A stretch of 64,000 bases of DNA from JAVBSX01 sp051660685 (GCA_051660685.1 JBOFQB010000036.1:47570-111569), one strand, 5' to 3'. Shown: positions 36,501 to 46,558, counted from the stretch's first letter. Numbers and translations: made by a program. Notes: a model not told the origin generated them from the letters alone.

Positions 36501-38642
36501 ATGCCGCGCATGTGGTATTATTTCAACGGTTCGCCTGAAATGGCAGGTCCGGTTCCGACAGATGCACTTCGTTTTTTGATAAAACAGGGGGTGATTGATC
36601 GGGAGACGCCGGTTTATCAAGAGGGCAAGAGCAAAATGGTCCCGGCAGGAAGTATTGAGGGGCTGTTTCCGCAAGAGGAACGGGCGAACCCCTCACCTCC
36701 TTCGTCGGTCCCTCATTCTCATCATTCAAACGCACATCATTCGGCTCCTCATCGTTCAGCAAAATCTGCTCCTTCCTCTCAATCGTCTGCCCCCCCTTCC
36801 TCTCCGTCGCAAGGTTCACGACCGGTTCGACAACCGATTGAACCGTTTCACCCTGATTTGGAACCGGTTGTTTCCCAACAACAGGGAGTCCGGCGTTCCC
36901 GACCGGTTCCGACACCGATTACAGCCGAAGAATTGGGACCGGGATCGGAGTTGGAAGAAGAACCGGAAATGAGTCTGGTTTCCGAGGACGAGGAGGTTTC
37001 GTCGGCGACTGGTTCGAGAACGACTTCCGAACGGCAACCGATTGCAGGTCAACGAACCGTTGCCAATCAACGGGGATATGCCGAGGAGCGAGGGACTTCA
37101 AATCAACGGGGGTATGCAAATCAGCGAGGAGTTGCCGATCAACGGACAAGGGGCAACACCGGACCTGTTGTGTCTTCTGTCCAAGAGGACCTTTTAGATG
37201 AATTTGCCGACGAAGCGGTTCCTTCTCCTATTCCGCAGTCACTTTTGCAGTCGCAACAAGACCCGCTTCCTCCTCCCGACGCTCTCGATCATTCGGTTCT
37301 TCTGCTCGCCCGAATGTCAGGGTTTCAAAAAGAAATTCTTCGGGTTCTCTTGAACTTTGTGCCGATTTTTTTGCTGCTCTTTGCGTTGATTTTTGCGGGA
37401 ACCTTTCTTTGGCGTTATTTGAGTCAAGATGAGAGGACGCTTGATTCGATCAAACAGTTGGTTCCTGAATCGATTCGGGGGAAGGATTCGGACCGTGAAA
37501 CTCGAAAAAGCGGTTCTTCCGGTTCTTCCGGTTCTTCCGGTTCTTCAGTCAAAAACGAAACGGCAACAACGGATTCGTCGTCGAGACCGTCCCTTTCTGC
37601 GGTTTCCTCGACAACCGATCAAGAGGGAATTCTTGCCGCAAATGATAAGGGTGTTGTGACGATTCGGGGAAAAAAAAACAGTGGAACCGGTTTTCTGGTT
37701 GAACCGGGACTCCTCGCAACAAACAGTCATGCAATCAGTATGGAGTTGATGAAGGACTTGCAGATTACCTTTTCATTTGGAGAGGATTCGTACAATGAAA
37801 CCGTTCAGCCGGAATTGGTGTACGAGGACCCCAAACGCGAAATTGCGTTGCTGAAGATTAAGACGAAAAATCAACCGGTTGACCTTGCTTCATCCTCAAC
37901 GTATGCCCGGAATAAAGAGGTGACGGTCTTGGGTTGCCCGAATCTTTATGGAGGTTCTTATCAGAAAAATGTTGCTCAGACGGGAAAAATGACTTCGGAC
38001 ACCGAAATTGATTTTTTGCCGTTTTTCCAACTTGACCTAACGGTCAGTCCAAGCCGTTGTGGAAGTCCCGTTTTTGACTCTTCAGGAAAAGTAATCGGCC
38101 TCATCACCCTGAAAGGTTATGGAATCGAGGGACCAGCCTATTGTATTCCGGTTAACGATCTGCACAAAGCAATCAGTTCTTGGAAAAACCAATCGGCAAA
38201 AGACATCGAGAACTGCAAGGAACAGCATGATTTGAATGTTTACCGTAATCGGGGATTTTTGACAGTTGCGCAGCTTGAAAGTATCCCTGAACGTCGAGCG
38301 CAGGAAGAATGTCAAACGAGCATTGACTACCTTGATAAGGTTTTGGAGCGGGACCCCGACAGTGCAATCACCTTTGCGTGTCGGGGACTTCTCAAAGCCC
38401 GGATTGGCGATTTTGGCGGGGCTTTTTTAGATGCCGGGAAAGCAGCCAAAATGGATTCATCCAACCCGGTTTTTGCCAAAATGGAGACGGAATTCGGCAA
38501 AATAATGAAGACCGCGAAATCGACCGATTCGCCTCTTAAACTGTATGCGTTCGATCAGGCCCCGACCCTTGTTCTTAACGGTATGACCCGAATCCAACCC
38601 CGTTTTGAGGGGACGACGGTTCGGGTCTCACGCTCTCAATAA
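36501..38642 (+). CDS. GYF_2 - transmembrane - trypsin-like protein with Cys at the nucleophile position
   Basis: The 713 residues start after GAGGAGAGG. Domains: GYF_2 (3-57, WYYFNGSPEMAGPVPTDALR); a Ser/Pro/His-rich linker with degenerate NQRGYA repeats (about 175-215); one membrane helix (about 280-302, NFVPIFLLLFALIFAGTFLW); a GSS repeat; a trypsin-like domain (about 384-565); and a TPR-like C-terminus. In the protease domain His410 (TNSHA) is kept. Glu447 (REIALLKI) stands where Asp is usual, and Cys520 (PSRCGSPVFD) stands where Ser of GNSGGP is usual. It may be a cysteine-nucleophile protease like viral 3C, or an inactive binder. Topology puts GYF_2 in the cytoplasm and the protease fold outside. 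It ends seven bases before the prenyltransferase gene. Confidence 0.85.
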   Translation: MPRMWYYFNGSPEMAGPVPTDALRFLIKQGVIDRETPVYQEGKSKMVPAGSIEGLFPQEERANPSPPSSVPHSHHSNAHHSAPHRSAKSAPSSQSSAPPSSPSQGSRPVRQPIEPFHPDLEPVVSQQQGVRRSRPVPTPITAEELGPGSELEEEPEMSLVSEDEEVSSATGSRTTSERQPIAGQRTVANQRGYAEERGTSNQRGYANQRGVADQRTRGNTGPVVSSVQEDLLDEFADEAVPSPIPQSLLQSQQDPLPPPDALDHSVLLLARMSGFQKEILRVLLNFVPIFLLLFALIFAGTFLWRYLSQDERTLDSIKQLVPESIRGKDSDRETRKSGSSGSSGSSGSSVKNETATTDSSSRPSLSAVSSTTDQEGILAANDKGVVTIRGKKNSGTGFLVEPGLLATNSHAISMELMKDLQITFSFGEDSYNETVQPELVYEDPKREIALLKIKTKNQPVDLASSSTYARNKEVTVLGCPNLYGGSYQKNVAQTGKMTSDTEIDFLPFFQLDLTVSPSRCGSPVFDSSGKVIGLITLKGYGIEGPAYCIPVNDLHKAISSWKNQSAKDIENCKEQHDLNVYRNRGFLTVAQLESIPERRAQEECQTSIDYLDKVLERDPDSAITFACRGLLKARIGDFGGAFLDAGKAAKMDSSNPVFAKMETEFGKIMKTAKSTDSPLKLYAFDQAPTLVLNGMTRIQPRFEGTTVRVSRSQ
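37512..37546 (+). repeat. 9-bp tandem repeat encoding GSS units
   Basis: Four units of GGTTCTTCC encode Gly-Ser-Ser in the flexible linker between the membrane helix and the protease-fold domain. It is in frame, so copy number can vary without disrupting the protein. Confidence 0.85.
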
Positions 38643-38649
38643 AACCGAC

Positions 38650-39552
38650 ATGATGTTGCGCCGCTTTCTTGAAATGATTCGGTTTTCTCACACGCTCTTC
38701 GCGCTCCCTTTTGCAATCCTTGCCGGAATGATGAGTTTTGCTGAGACGACAACACCCCTTCCGCTCCTCCGTTTCGCTCTCGGTATCCTCTTCTGCATGA
38801 TTTTCGCCCGAAGTGCCGCAATGTCATTCAATCGTTGGGCCGATCAACAGATCGATGCACGAAACCCCAGAACGGCAAACCGACATATTCCAAACGGTCA
38901 GCTCTCCTCAAAATCCGTCCTCCTCTTCACCCTGCTCTGCTCGCTCGCCTTTCTCGCATCCTCCTGTCTCTTCCTCCCCCAAAACCCAATCCCCCTCATC
39001 GGCTCACTCCCCGTCTTATTCTTCCTCTTAGGGTACAGTTTCGCCAAACGATTTACCTTTCTCTCCCATTTCTGGTTGGGCATCTCTCTCATGCTCGCCC
39101 CAATCGCCGCTTGGGTCGCTGTCCAACCTGAATTGTCCCCCGCCCCCTTCCTCCTCGGTTTCGCTGTCCTGTTTTGGGTCAGCGGATTTGACATTATTTA
39201 TGCGACACAGGATTATGAATTTGACGTGCAAGAAGGACTCAAAAGTATTCCAGCTCGGTTTGGTGTTCAAAAGGCTCTCCAAATCGCCGCTTTCCTCCAT
39301 TTGCTCATGTTCTTGCTCCTCCTCGCCTTACCCCTTGTCTATCCCCGGTTTGGACACATCTACTATTGCGGAGTCGGCGTGATCGGTCTGCTGCTTTTTG
39401 CGGAACATGCACTGATTCGCCCCAAAACAGTTCAAGAAAGTGGTGCAACAGAGGTTCTGGACCTTTCCCGGGTCAATCTTGCCTTTTTTCACCTCAATTC
39501 GCTCATCTCACTTGGACTTTTGGGAATCGGTCTCATTGACCTTTTTTATTAA
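38650..39552 (+). CDS. UbiA-family prenyltransferase, MqnP/UbiA-like
   Basis: The protein of about 300 residues is almost wholly membrane-embedded, with eight or nine helices. The first Asp-rich motif is NRWADQQIDARNPRTANR and the second is YATQDYEFDVQEGLKSIP, which bind the prenyl diphosphate through Mg2+. The form is that of the 'UbiA-like' 4-hydroxybenzoate polyprenyltransferase group used by many bacteria with the futalosine menaquinone pathway (MqnP). No other mqn gene is in view. Two adjacent ATGs (38650 and 38653) are possible starts, seven bases after the preceding stop, so it is probably cotranscribed with the GYF_2 gene. The upstream in-frame codons overlap that gene and are rejected. 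Confidence 0.88.
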   Translation: MMLRRFLEMIRFSHTLFALPFAILAGMMSFAETTTPLPLLRFALGILFCMIFARSAAMSFNRWADQQIDARNPRTANRHIPNGQLSSKSVLLFTLLCSLAFLASSCLFLPQNPIPLIGSLPVLFFLLGYSFAKRFTFLSHFWLGISLMLAPIAAWVAVQPELSPAPFLLGFAVLFWVSGFDIIYATQDYEFDVQEGLKSIPARFGVQKALQIAAFLHLLMFLLLLALPLVYPRFGHIYYCGVGVIGLLLFAEHALIRPKTVQESGATEVLDLSRVNLAFFHLNSLISLGLLGIGLIDLFY

Positions 39553-39732
39553 CGCGAGAGAAATGTTGAAGCGTTCACAAAAAAATCCGTTTTGTGGTCA
39601 GGTTCATTGAACCGTATCTCAAAATCCGTGTCCTCAATGCTTAACTAATATTAGGGCGTGTTCACACAAACAAGATTTAGATGAACGTTGCATGAATTTA
39701 TGTGATTGTTCGACACAACGGAGATAATTTTG

Positions 39733-40039
39733 TAATAGACTTGTTCGAGAACTCAAATTATCTTGCCTATTTTGTCAATCGCCAACATTTTTGGCAGAAT
39801 AGGTAAAATTCCCCAATTCATTCAGAGGAAGTTGTTTTGGGAATCACCACAAAAAACACGAACATTTTTACGAAAACCTCACGAAATACAGAGTTTCATG
39901 TCTTTCGTGAGGAATTTCGTATGTTTCGTGGTTCATTGTTTTCAAAATCATTGAACCGACCTTTGAACGGGTTGAAATTTTGTGCGTAGTTCGTCACAGA
40001 CCCCTGCAATTCTCAGTCCGTTCTCGAACAAGTCTATTA
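39733..40039. mobile_element. 307-bp element with perfect 20-bp terminal inverted repeats
   Basis: TAATAGACTTGTTCGAGAAC at 39733-39752 is repeated exactly in reverse complement at 40020-40039. The ends can be read as TA target duplication plus ATAGAC termini, as in IS630/mariner-type insertions. Inside is a palindromic CACGAAA/TTTCGTG stretch (about 39850-39945), similar in composition to the cores of the MITEs at 46.6, 57.5 and 58.8 kb but with different ends. There is no transposase. It fills most of the gap between the prenyltransferase and M16 genes. The rest of the gap (40040-40200) is low-complexity GA/CT sequence with a CTTCTACCT triplication. Confidence 0.75.
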
Positions 40040-40206
40040 AAAAGTGGGATGTAGAAACGAATGAGAGAAGGTAGAAGAAAAACAGAGTCAAACAAAAAGG
40101 AGCATCACACAAAAAAAAGGAAACCGGTTGATTTACGGGATACTGTTCTCTTCTCGTTTCCCTCTTCTTCACTCCTATCTTCTACCTTCTACCTTCTATC
40201 TTCTTG

Positions 40207-43200
40207 TTAAGGGTTGATCCGAATAACATTTTTGAAGTCCGATTTGCTTTCGTTGATTTTTTCCTCATTACCAAAAACACAAATGTTATTCTGCTGCATT
40301 GCTTGACGAAGCGGCGTTGCAAATCCTCGCAAATCTTCAACGGTCGTTGAAAGAACCGTGTCCCGGTCTTTCTGGACCTCTTCCTGTGTCAGTCCAACAA
40401 TATATCGGATACATGCACTTGTCCCCTTTTCGGCTGGAGTTCTCGGTCGGTCCATTCCCCCCGTCGTCGCTATAATCGCTTTTGTCAGGTCCAAGTCCGA
40501 CATCTCCATATTTTCCAGAAAATCAGCCGTTCCATCAAAAATTTTCAGCGTTCGTCCCAAATGAGGGTCACGATATGACATCAAAGTCAACAAACCGGAT
40601 CGATCCGCGCCAAAACCACTTCCATACGCCCCTCCCTGAACTCTGATGTTATTCCAGAGATAACCCGTTTGTAAAATTTTTGTCAGAACATTCCATTTCC
40701 CGGAATACTCAAAACCATCTGCCCGAAAATCGGCTGCTTTTGCAACATATTGGACCCGAGAAGGGATAATGACCGCTTCATTGGCTTGATTTGGTTCAAA
40801 AATAATAGATTGGCGAACAAAATCAAAAGAAGGAATTGCGTTGACAAAGTTGGTCAAGGTTCCTTGCAACTGTTCAAATTCGTCTTTCGGGACAGTAATG
40901 CTAAGCAACATTCCCTGACGGTTGAACAGCAATCGGGCTGCTTCTTTCAACTTCACAACCAGTTCGTCCGATTTGGCGTCAAAATTCTTTTCCAAATCAA
41001 GCAAAAATTGATAATAAGGGAGACCGCCGATTGCATCTTTATAACGATGAACGGGGGAGAAGTACGAAGCAGCCCTTAACTGGGCAAATTCATGTCCGGC
41101 TGAAAGAAGTTGTTGCTCCATTCCAACCCGTTGTTCCTTGACAATCTCATTCAACCGTGTCTTATCCTCATATTTCGAGGTCAACATCATCTCGGCAATC
41201 AACTCCAATCCTTTTTCCAACTTGGGGAGCATCGTCTTCGTCCCAAAAGAAAACCGGGGATAGTAATTCGTGTTGGAATCTTTGCCGGAAATCGCCGTAT
41301 AACCTGTTCCAATTCCCCCCGTATGAATGTTCACCTCGCTCGTCAAATCAGCATAAGTGTACTTTTCCGTGTCAACACTGCCAATAATTTCAGCAAGCAA
41401 CGAAGTGTAGGGAACCCATTCTAAAGGAATCGACGAAGCGTCAAAATAGACGGTCAAATAGGCTATTTTGTTCGTTTCCAGATCGTGATTGAGGACGGTT
41501 GTTCCCCCAAGTGTGTACTTGGCAATCGGAAACTCTTCCGCTTTAGGATCAATATCACTCAAGTCCAACGTTGGAATCTTCGCAACATCTTCAGGTGAAT
41601 CCGGGGTCGCCTGTCGCGCAATCAAAACCTGCTGTTGCGCCTTAATCTGCTCAACCTGCTCCTCCGAAAGTGACTTGCGAATCTGCTCCAATCGCTGTTT
41701 AGTGTTCTCACTGTTTTCCTTATCCAACCCCTGTTTCGGTTCCAACACCAAGAGCAGACGAGCCGGATTGTCAAGCAGTTTTTCCTGAATCAACTTTTCA
41801 AAATAATGATTCGGAACCTCTTCCTTGATTTTCTTGAGAACCGGTTCAAACCGCAGATACATGAGCGGATCAGCGTCATAAGCCCAAGAGTCAATCAACT
41901 GCATATTGACAACGAGACCTTTGGGATAACGAGAAACTTGGAATTCACGCAAAGAAAATTCCGTCCGATTGATTGCCCCCTCAATCAACTTTCGGTCAAT
42001 CCCCTTTGCAACCAATTCTTTGAGCGTGTTGTTGACAATGTTCTCGAATTCCTCTTTTCGGTTGGGATTCGTGTTCTTGACAATAATGCCAAACCAGGGT
42101 TGGACAATCGAGTTCTCCCAAATCCCCTCAACGTCCATTCCCAAATCAGCATCAATCAAGGCCCGACGTAAAGGGGCTGCTTGTGAATCAACCAAAATGT
42201 AGGAGAGCAGGTTCATTGCAAAGTGCATTTCTGCGTCCGGGGAATTCCCAACAACGTAATTCAAACTCAAAAATGTTTTGTCTTCCGTCGAATCATCAGG
42301 ATCAACCGAATAAAAATCATGTACCTCTTTCGGTTCCGTTGGAGTTGGTTGCAAAACAATCCCCGAATCAACAATTTGCTGGTCAAAGTGGTTCAGGTAC
42401 TCCTCGTTGAGAAATCGGAATTGTTCCTCAAGATTCCCATTTCCGTAGAGAAAAATCAAGGAATTCGACGGATGATAATACTTGTTGTGAAACTCAACAA
42501 ACTGTTCTTGCGTCAACTCAGGAATTGCATTCGGTTCTCCTCCCGACTCAAAACCATACGTTCCATCTGGGAACAAATTCCGGTCAATCAGTCGATACAG
42601 TAAACTATGTGGAGAGGAAAAGACCCCTTTCATCTCATTGTAGACAATTCCATTGTATGTCAGTTCGCCCGTTTCCTCATCCACTTCATAATGCCAACCT
42701 TCCTGCATGAGAATTTCGGGGACATCCTTCAAACGGGGAAAGAAGACAGCATCCATGTAGACGTGCATGAGATTCATAAAATCTTTCTCATTCCGGCTTG
42801 CAACAGGATACATAGTCCGATCACTTGAGGTAAAGGCGTTCAAAAACGTTTGCAATGATCCTTTCAAGAGATCGACAAACGGCTCTTTGGACGGAAAATT
42901 CCGCGACCCGCAAAGAACGGAATGTTCCATGATATGCGCAATGCCTGTATCATCCGTCGGGGGTGTACGAAAGGTGATTGAAAAAACCTTATTATCATCT
43001 TCACACACAAAATAGAGGAGTTGTGCTCCACTTTTCTCATGTTCATAGAGTTGGGCTTGTGCTTTGACTTCTTCGACATCTTGTGTCCAGAGTTGTTTGA
43101 AACCGTGAATCATGGTGTTTTCCTTTAAGGGAGGTGAAACCGGATTGGTCGTTTCAAGTGCTCTTGCCAAAACAGGTATTCCTGCCAAAACAATCACAAA

Positions 43201-43248
43201 AAGTGAAATCAGCAAGGCACTTAAAATCTTTTTCTGATGTATTTTCAT
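40207..43248 (-). CDS. Exported M16C (PreP-like) zinc metallopeptidase
   Basis: The ATG at 43248 gives a signal-type helix (MKIHQKKILSALLISLFVIV...LARA). The 1013 residues match presequence protease/Cym1 length. The inverted zinc motif is H105-I-M-E108-H109 (TGIAHIMEHSVLCGS), followed by KEPFVDLLKGSLQTFLNAF. A second, catalytically silent half follows a helical linker (NSENTKQRLEQIRKSLSEEQ), and the M16C-associated domain is in the middle. PreP degrades short unfolded peptides inside a closed chamber. Here the signal implies a periplasmic enzyme, unlike organellar PreP. It is transcribed alone. No good Shine-Dalgarno site is seen. Confidence 0.92.
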   Translation of the reverse strand: MKIHQKKILSALLISLFVIVLAGIPVLARALETTNPVSPPLKENTMIHGFKQLWTQDVEEVKAQAQLYEHEKSGAQLLYFVCEDDNKVFSITFRTPPTDDTGIAHIMEHSVLCGSRNFPSKEPFVDLLKGSLQTFLNAFTSSDRTMYPVASRNEKDFMNLMHVYMDAVFFPRLKDVPEILMQEGWHYEVDEETGELTYNGIVYNEMKGVFSSPHSLLYRLIDRNLFPDGTYGFESGGEPNAIPELTQEQFVEFHNKYYHPSNSLIFLYGNGNLEEQFRFLNEEYLNHFDQQIVDSGIVLQPTPTEPKEVHDFYSVDPDDSTEDKTFLSLNYVVGNSPDAEMHFAMNLLSYILVDSQAAPLRRALIDADLGMDVEGIWENSIVQPWFGIIVKNTNPNRKEEFENIVNNTLKELVAKGIDRKLIEGAINRTEFSLREFQVSRYPKGLVVNMQLIDSWAYDADPLMYLRFEPVLKKIKEEVPNHYFEKLIQEKLLDNPARLLLVLEPKQGLDKENSENTKQRLEQIRKSLSEEQVEQIKAQQQVLIARQATPDSPEDVAKIPTLDLSDIDPKAEEFPIAKYTLGGTTVLNHDLETNKIAYLTVYFDASSIPLEWVPYTSLLAEIIGSVDTEKYTYADLTSEVNIHTGGIGTGYTAISGKDSNTNYYPRFSFGTKTMLPKLEKGLELIAEMMLTSKYEDKTRLNEIVKEQRVGMEQQLLSAGHEFAQLRAASYFSPVHRYKDAIGGLPYYQFLLDLEKNFDAKSDELVVKLKEAARLLFNRQGMLLSITVPKDEFEQLQGTLTNFVNAIPSFDFVRQSIIFEPNQANEAVIIPSRVQYVAKAADFRADGFEYSGKWNVLTKILQTGYLWNNIRVQGGAYGSGFGADRSGLLTLMSYRDPHLGRTLKIFDGTADFLENMEMSDLDLTKAIIATTGGMDRPRTPAEKGTSACIRYIVGLTQEEVQKDRDTVLSTTVEDLRGFATPLRQAMQQNNICVFGNEEKINESKSDFKNVIRINP

Positions 43249-43800
43249 AGTATTTTTTCTGCAAAAAACGCAAAAGGAAGGAGAAACCGGGAAAACAACG
43301 GAACCTGTTTCATTCACAATCGTCTCCAACAGTATCGACTTCGAGCGGGATTATAACGGATTTCCTGTTAGTTGCCTACTCCTTGTCAAAAACAACAAAA
43401 AAACAGGAACGAAACGAGAAAAATCTGTCGAAACCGAATGAAAGGTCAACCCGACTCTTCTCCCCGTTGACGTTCAGTCACGTCGCTCTATCAAACCTTT
43501 GTAACGTGCGAACCGTCTCGACTCGCGCCGCTTCGTTAGCGTCCTGTCCCTCTGTTCAAGAAGCATCTCGGCGTTCAAACCCTATTTTCAGCATAGATGG
43601 ATTAACCGTTTTTTTCCTTGAAAGTTATTTCACCGATTCATTTTACGGCTGTTTTTCCAATTCTTACCAAAAAAGAAAGGATTTGGTTTTGATTTTTTGA
43701 AAAAGTGACCTATTCTTGGGTGAGTATAAATCTCTCCCTAGACGGATTATAACTATTTTACTGAACTGTATCACCTTTTCAAGACACGCAGGAGACGCAA
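43249..43800. other. Divergent intergenic region before cheA
   Basis: These 552 bases separate the M16C gene (minus) from cheA (plus). AGGAGA at about 43789 is the cheA ribosome binding site. The A/T-rich stretch at 43600-43750 (TATAAATC, ATTATAACT) probably holds promoters, but no -35/-10 pair with good spacing stands out. Small open frames here have no protein-like features. Confidence 0.45.
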
Positions 43801-46491
43801 ATGTCCATAACCGACATGTCTTTAGTCCTCGAATTCGTTCAAGAAGCACGCGAATACATGGATGAAGTCGAACCGACTTTAATCGAGTTGTATCAAGGTT
43901 CAGACGCTTTGGGGGAGATTGACCCGGAATTGATTAACATGATTTTCCGGTTGTTTCATTCCATGAAAGGAAGTGCCGGTTTTCTCGCTTTTACAACCGT
44001 CGTCGGGGTCACACATGAAGCCGAAACCTTGTTGGACAAAATTCGGAATGGAAAACTGCACTTGACGGGTCCAATGACGGAAACATTGTGTCGGGCAATT
44101 GATCTTTTTCGGGACATGCTCGATCAAATTGCCGAAACGGGGGAAGATTCGGGATACGAACAGCGGGCGGAAAAGTTGATTTCCCGGCTGAAACGGCATG
44201 TTTTGGGTGATGATTCGGATGATGAAGAGTCGGGATCCGTTCAAACCGTTGTTGTCTCTGAACCGAAAAAGGAGGAATCCTCACCTAAAGCACCGATTGG
44301 ACCGGGCCCGGTTCCCGGATCAGGAAAGTTGACACCATTTTCAGCAGCCAATTTTTCCGTCGATCAGATTCCTTCAACGTGCAAAATATCAATGGATGAT
44401 ATTCTGGCGTTGCAAGCAGCTGCAGTTGCTGAAGAAAAGGCAGATGCTGAGTTGGAATTGGCAATGAAAGAGAAAGGGAAGGGGAAAGAGAAGTCAAAAG
44501 AACAGACACAAGAGGACATTCAGCGTGAAATCATAGCGGGAGAGCAATCGGGGGAGAAAACAGCGTCAGAAACGGCAGATGCAATCGAGGATGTGACAAC
44601 GGCGTTGCAAATGTCGCCTGAAATGCGAGTTGGTTTTGTTCAGGAAGGGGTCGAACAGATTGATTCGTTGGAACAGGCGTTGTTGTTGGTGCTTGATGAA
44701 AATGTGGACCGTGTTGAACCCCTTAAAGACGCTTTTCGTTATATTCACAGTTTCAAGGGGAACTGCGGTTTTATGGGATTGCGTGATCTGGAGCAATTGA
44801 GTCACACAATGGAGACGTTGTTGGACATGCTCCGTAATGGTGAAATGCCTGTCTCGGAGTTTGTTGTTGGAAAACTGCTCCGACTGCTTGACGTGTTGCG
44901 TGATGCTGTTTCCAACTTGGAATCTGGCGGAGATGGACGAATCAAGGACCTGTCCTATCATATTCGGAAACTGAACAGTATCATTTCTGGGGAAGACCAA
45001 CCCAAGAATGAGGGGGGGGCAGTTGGTTCAACGGTTGTTGCACCCAAGAAGGAGACGGTTTCGACATCATCAGGGGTTCCGATTGAAATGGGAAAACCGG
45101 CTCCAACGACGGGAATTGGCGGAGTATCCCAATCGGTAATGGGGGGAGGAGCAGGCGGGGCGGGCGGAGCTGGAGGAGCGAGTTCGAGTGCGGCGACAAA
45201 AGCGAAACAGGACATTCGCGTTGATTTGCACAAATTGGACATGTTAATCAACTTGGTTGGCGAGCTGGTGATTGCCGAGTCTATGGTAACACGATGTCAG
45301 GCTGTTGCGCATGTTGAGGATGAGTATTACAATCGGGCCAAACATCAGTTGCGCCGTATATGTGATGATATTAAAGACGTTTCCATGTCGGTTCGCATGA
45401 TTCCTCTTGCAGCGACCTTCCGTAAAATGATTCGTCTGGTCCATGATCTTGCAACCAAATCGGGCAAAAAAATCAAACTGAATTTGATTGGCGAAGAGAC
45501 AGAAGTCGACAAGACGGTGATTGAGCAGATTGCCGATCCCCTTGTTCACATTGTTCGGAACAGTTGCGATCACGGTTTGGAAGGACCGGAAGAACGCTTA
45601 AAGTCGGGGAAAAACGAAGTCGGTGTTGTGACAATGGAAGGTCGACATGAGGGGGGAGAGGTCTGGATATTAATTAAAGATGATGGTCGGGGATTGAATC
45701 GTGAACGGATTATTAACAAGGCGATTGAGAAGGGATTGGCGGGACCTGAAGTCAAGGATTGGTCGGATGATCGGATTTTTCGGTTGATTTTCGAGCCGGG
45801 CTTTTCAACAGCGGAAAAGATCACCGATGTTTCAGGTCGGGGCGTTGGAATGGATGTTGTGAAACGGAACATCGAAAAGTTAAATGGTCGGATTGACATC
45901 CAAAGTCGTCCAGGTGAGGGATCGACATTTATTTTAAGGATACCGTTGACATTGGCGATTATTGACGCGATGCTCGTTCGGGTTGGTCAATGTCGTTATA
46001 TGATTCCAACCTTGAGCATACGCGAAAGTCTGGTTCCTATGATGAATCAGATAACAATCACGCCGGACGGAAAGGAAATACTCCGATTACGCGAAGAAAT
46101 GGTCCCGATTGTCCGTCTGTATGATGTTTTTGGACAACGACCTGGTTCCGAACGGTTGAAAGATGGTATACTGATCGTTGCTGAAGATAGTGGTCGTTCG
46201 TTTGCGATTTTTGTGGACGAAATTGTTGGTCAACAACAAACGGTTATTAAGGGATTGCCGGATTATGTTGGTAAGGCAAATGGTTTTTCCGGTTGTACCA
46301 TTCTCGGAGATGGTTCCGTCAGTTTGATTATCGATATTGGTTCACTCAGTCAGATGAATACCTCCTTTGCGGCATCTCCCTGTAATAAAGCAGCTCTTTG
46401 GGGGGACAAACCTGTTGCGTCGACAACATCGGATGATCCCGATTCCTTTGCTTTTTTTGAAGAAAAAGTGAAAGAAGTTGCGGAAAAATAA
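43801..46491 (+). CDS. cheA: CheA-type histidine kinase with two Hpt domains
   Basis: The 896 residues start after AGGAGA. The first Hpt (about 5-115) has His53 in FHSMKGSAGFL; the second (about 270-375) has His316 in IHSFKGNCGFMG. A Gly/Ala-rich linker leads to the dimerisation domain (DIRVDLHKLDMLINLVGELV). The ATPase domain follows, with N-box HIVRNSCDHGLEGPEERL, DDGRGL and GRGVGMDVV. A CheW-like domain ends it (RVGQCRYMIPTLSIRESLV). No separate CheY-binding P2 is recognised. Both Hpt His residues are kept. No cheW, cheY, mcp or flagellar gene is nearby; only the PAS-GAF-receiver gene follows. It may serve a non-flagellar chemosensory pathway. Confidence 0.93.
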   Translation: MSITDMSLVLEFVQEAREYMDEVEPTLIELYQGSDALGEIDPELINMIFRLFHSMKGSAGFLAFTTVVGVTHEAETLLDKIRNGKLHLTGPMTETLCRAIDLFRDMLDQIAETGEDSGYEQRAEKLISRLKRHVLGDDSDDEESGSVQTVVVSEPKKEESSPKAPIGPGPVPGSGKLTPFSAANFSVDQIPSTCKISMDDILALQAAAVAEEKADAELELAMKEKGKGKEKSKEQTQEDIQREIIAGEQSGEKTASETADAIEDVTTALQMSPEMRVGFVQEGVEQIDSLEQALLLVLDENVDRVEPLKDAFRYIHSFKGNCGFMGLRDLEQLSHTMETLLDMLRNGEMPVSEFVVGKLLRLLDVLRDAVSNLESGGDGRIKDLSYHIRKLNSIISGEDQPKNEGGAVGSTVVAPKKETVSTSSGVPIEMGKPAPTTGIGGVSQSVMGGGAGGAGGAGGASSSAATKAKQDIRVDLHKLDMLINLVGELVIAESMVTRCQAVAHVEDEYYNRAKHQLRRICDDIKDVSMSVRMIPLAATFRKMIRLVHDLATKSGKKIKLNLIGEETEVDKTVIEQIADPLVHIVRNSCDHGLEGPEERLKSGKNEVGVVTMEGRHEGGEVWILIKDDGRGLNRERIINKAIEKGLAGPEVKDWSDDRIFRLIFEPGFSTAEKITDVSGRGVGMDVVKRNIEKLNGRIDIQSRPGEGSTFILRIPLTLAIIDAMLVRVGQCRYMIPTLSIRESLVPMMNQITITPDGKEILRLREEMVPIVRLYDVFGQRPGSERLKDGILIVAEDSGRSFAIFVDEIVGQQQTVIKGLPDYVGKANGFSGCTILGDGSVSLIIDIGSLSQMNTSFAASPCNKAALWGDKPVASTTSDDPDSFAFFEEKVKEVAEK

Positions 46492-46558
46492 GAGTAAGTG
46501 TTGTAATCGGGACGTTCTGTCAGTACAATCGTTTCTCTGGACAATCACCGTGTTGGGT

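Noticed and set aside
39763..39954. Plus-strand frame inside the 307-bp element
   Set aside because: By-product of the TTTCGTG palindrome, low complexity.
43383..43700. 105-codon frame in the gap before cheA
   Set aside because: No ribosome site, no domain, low-complexity composition.
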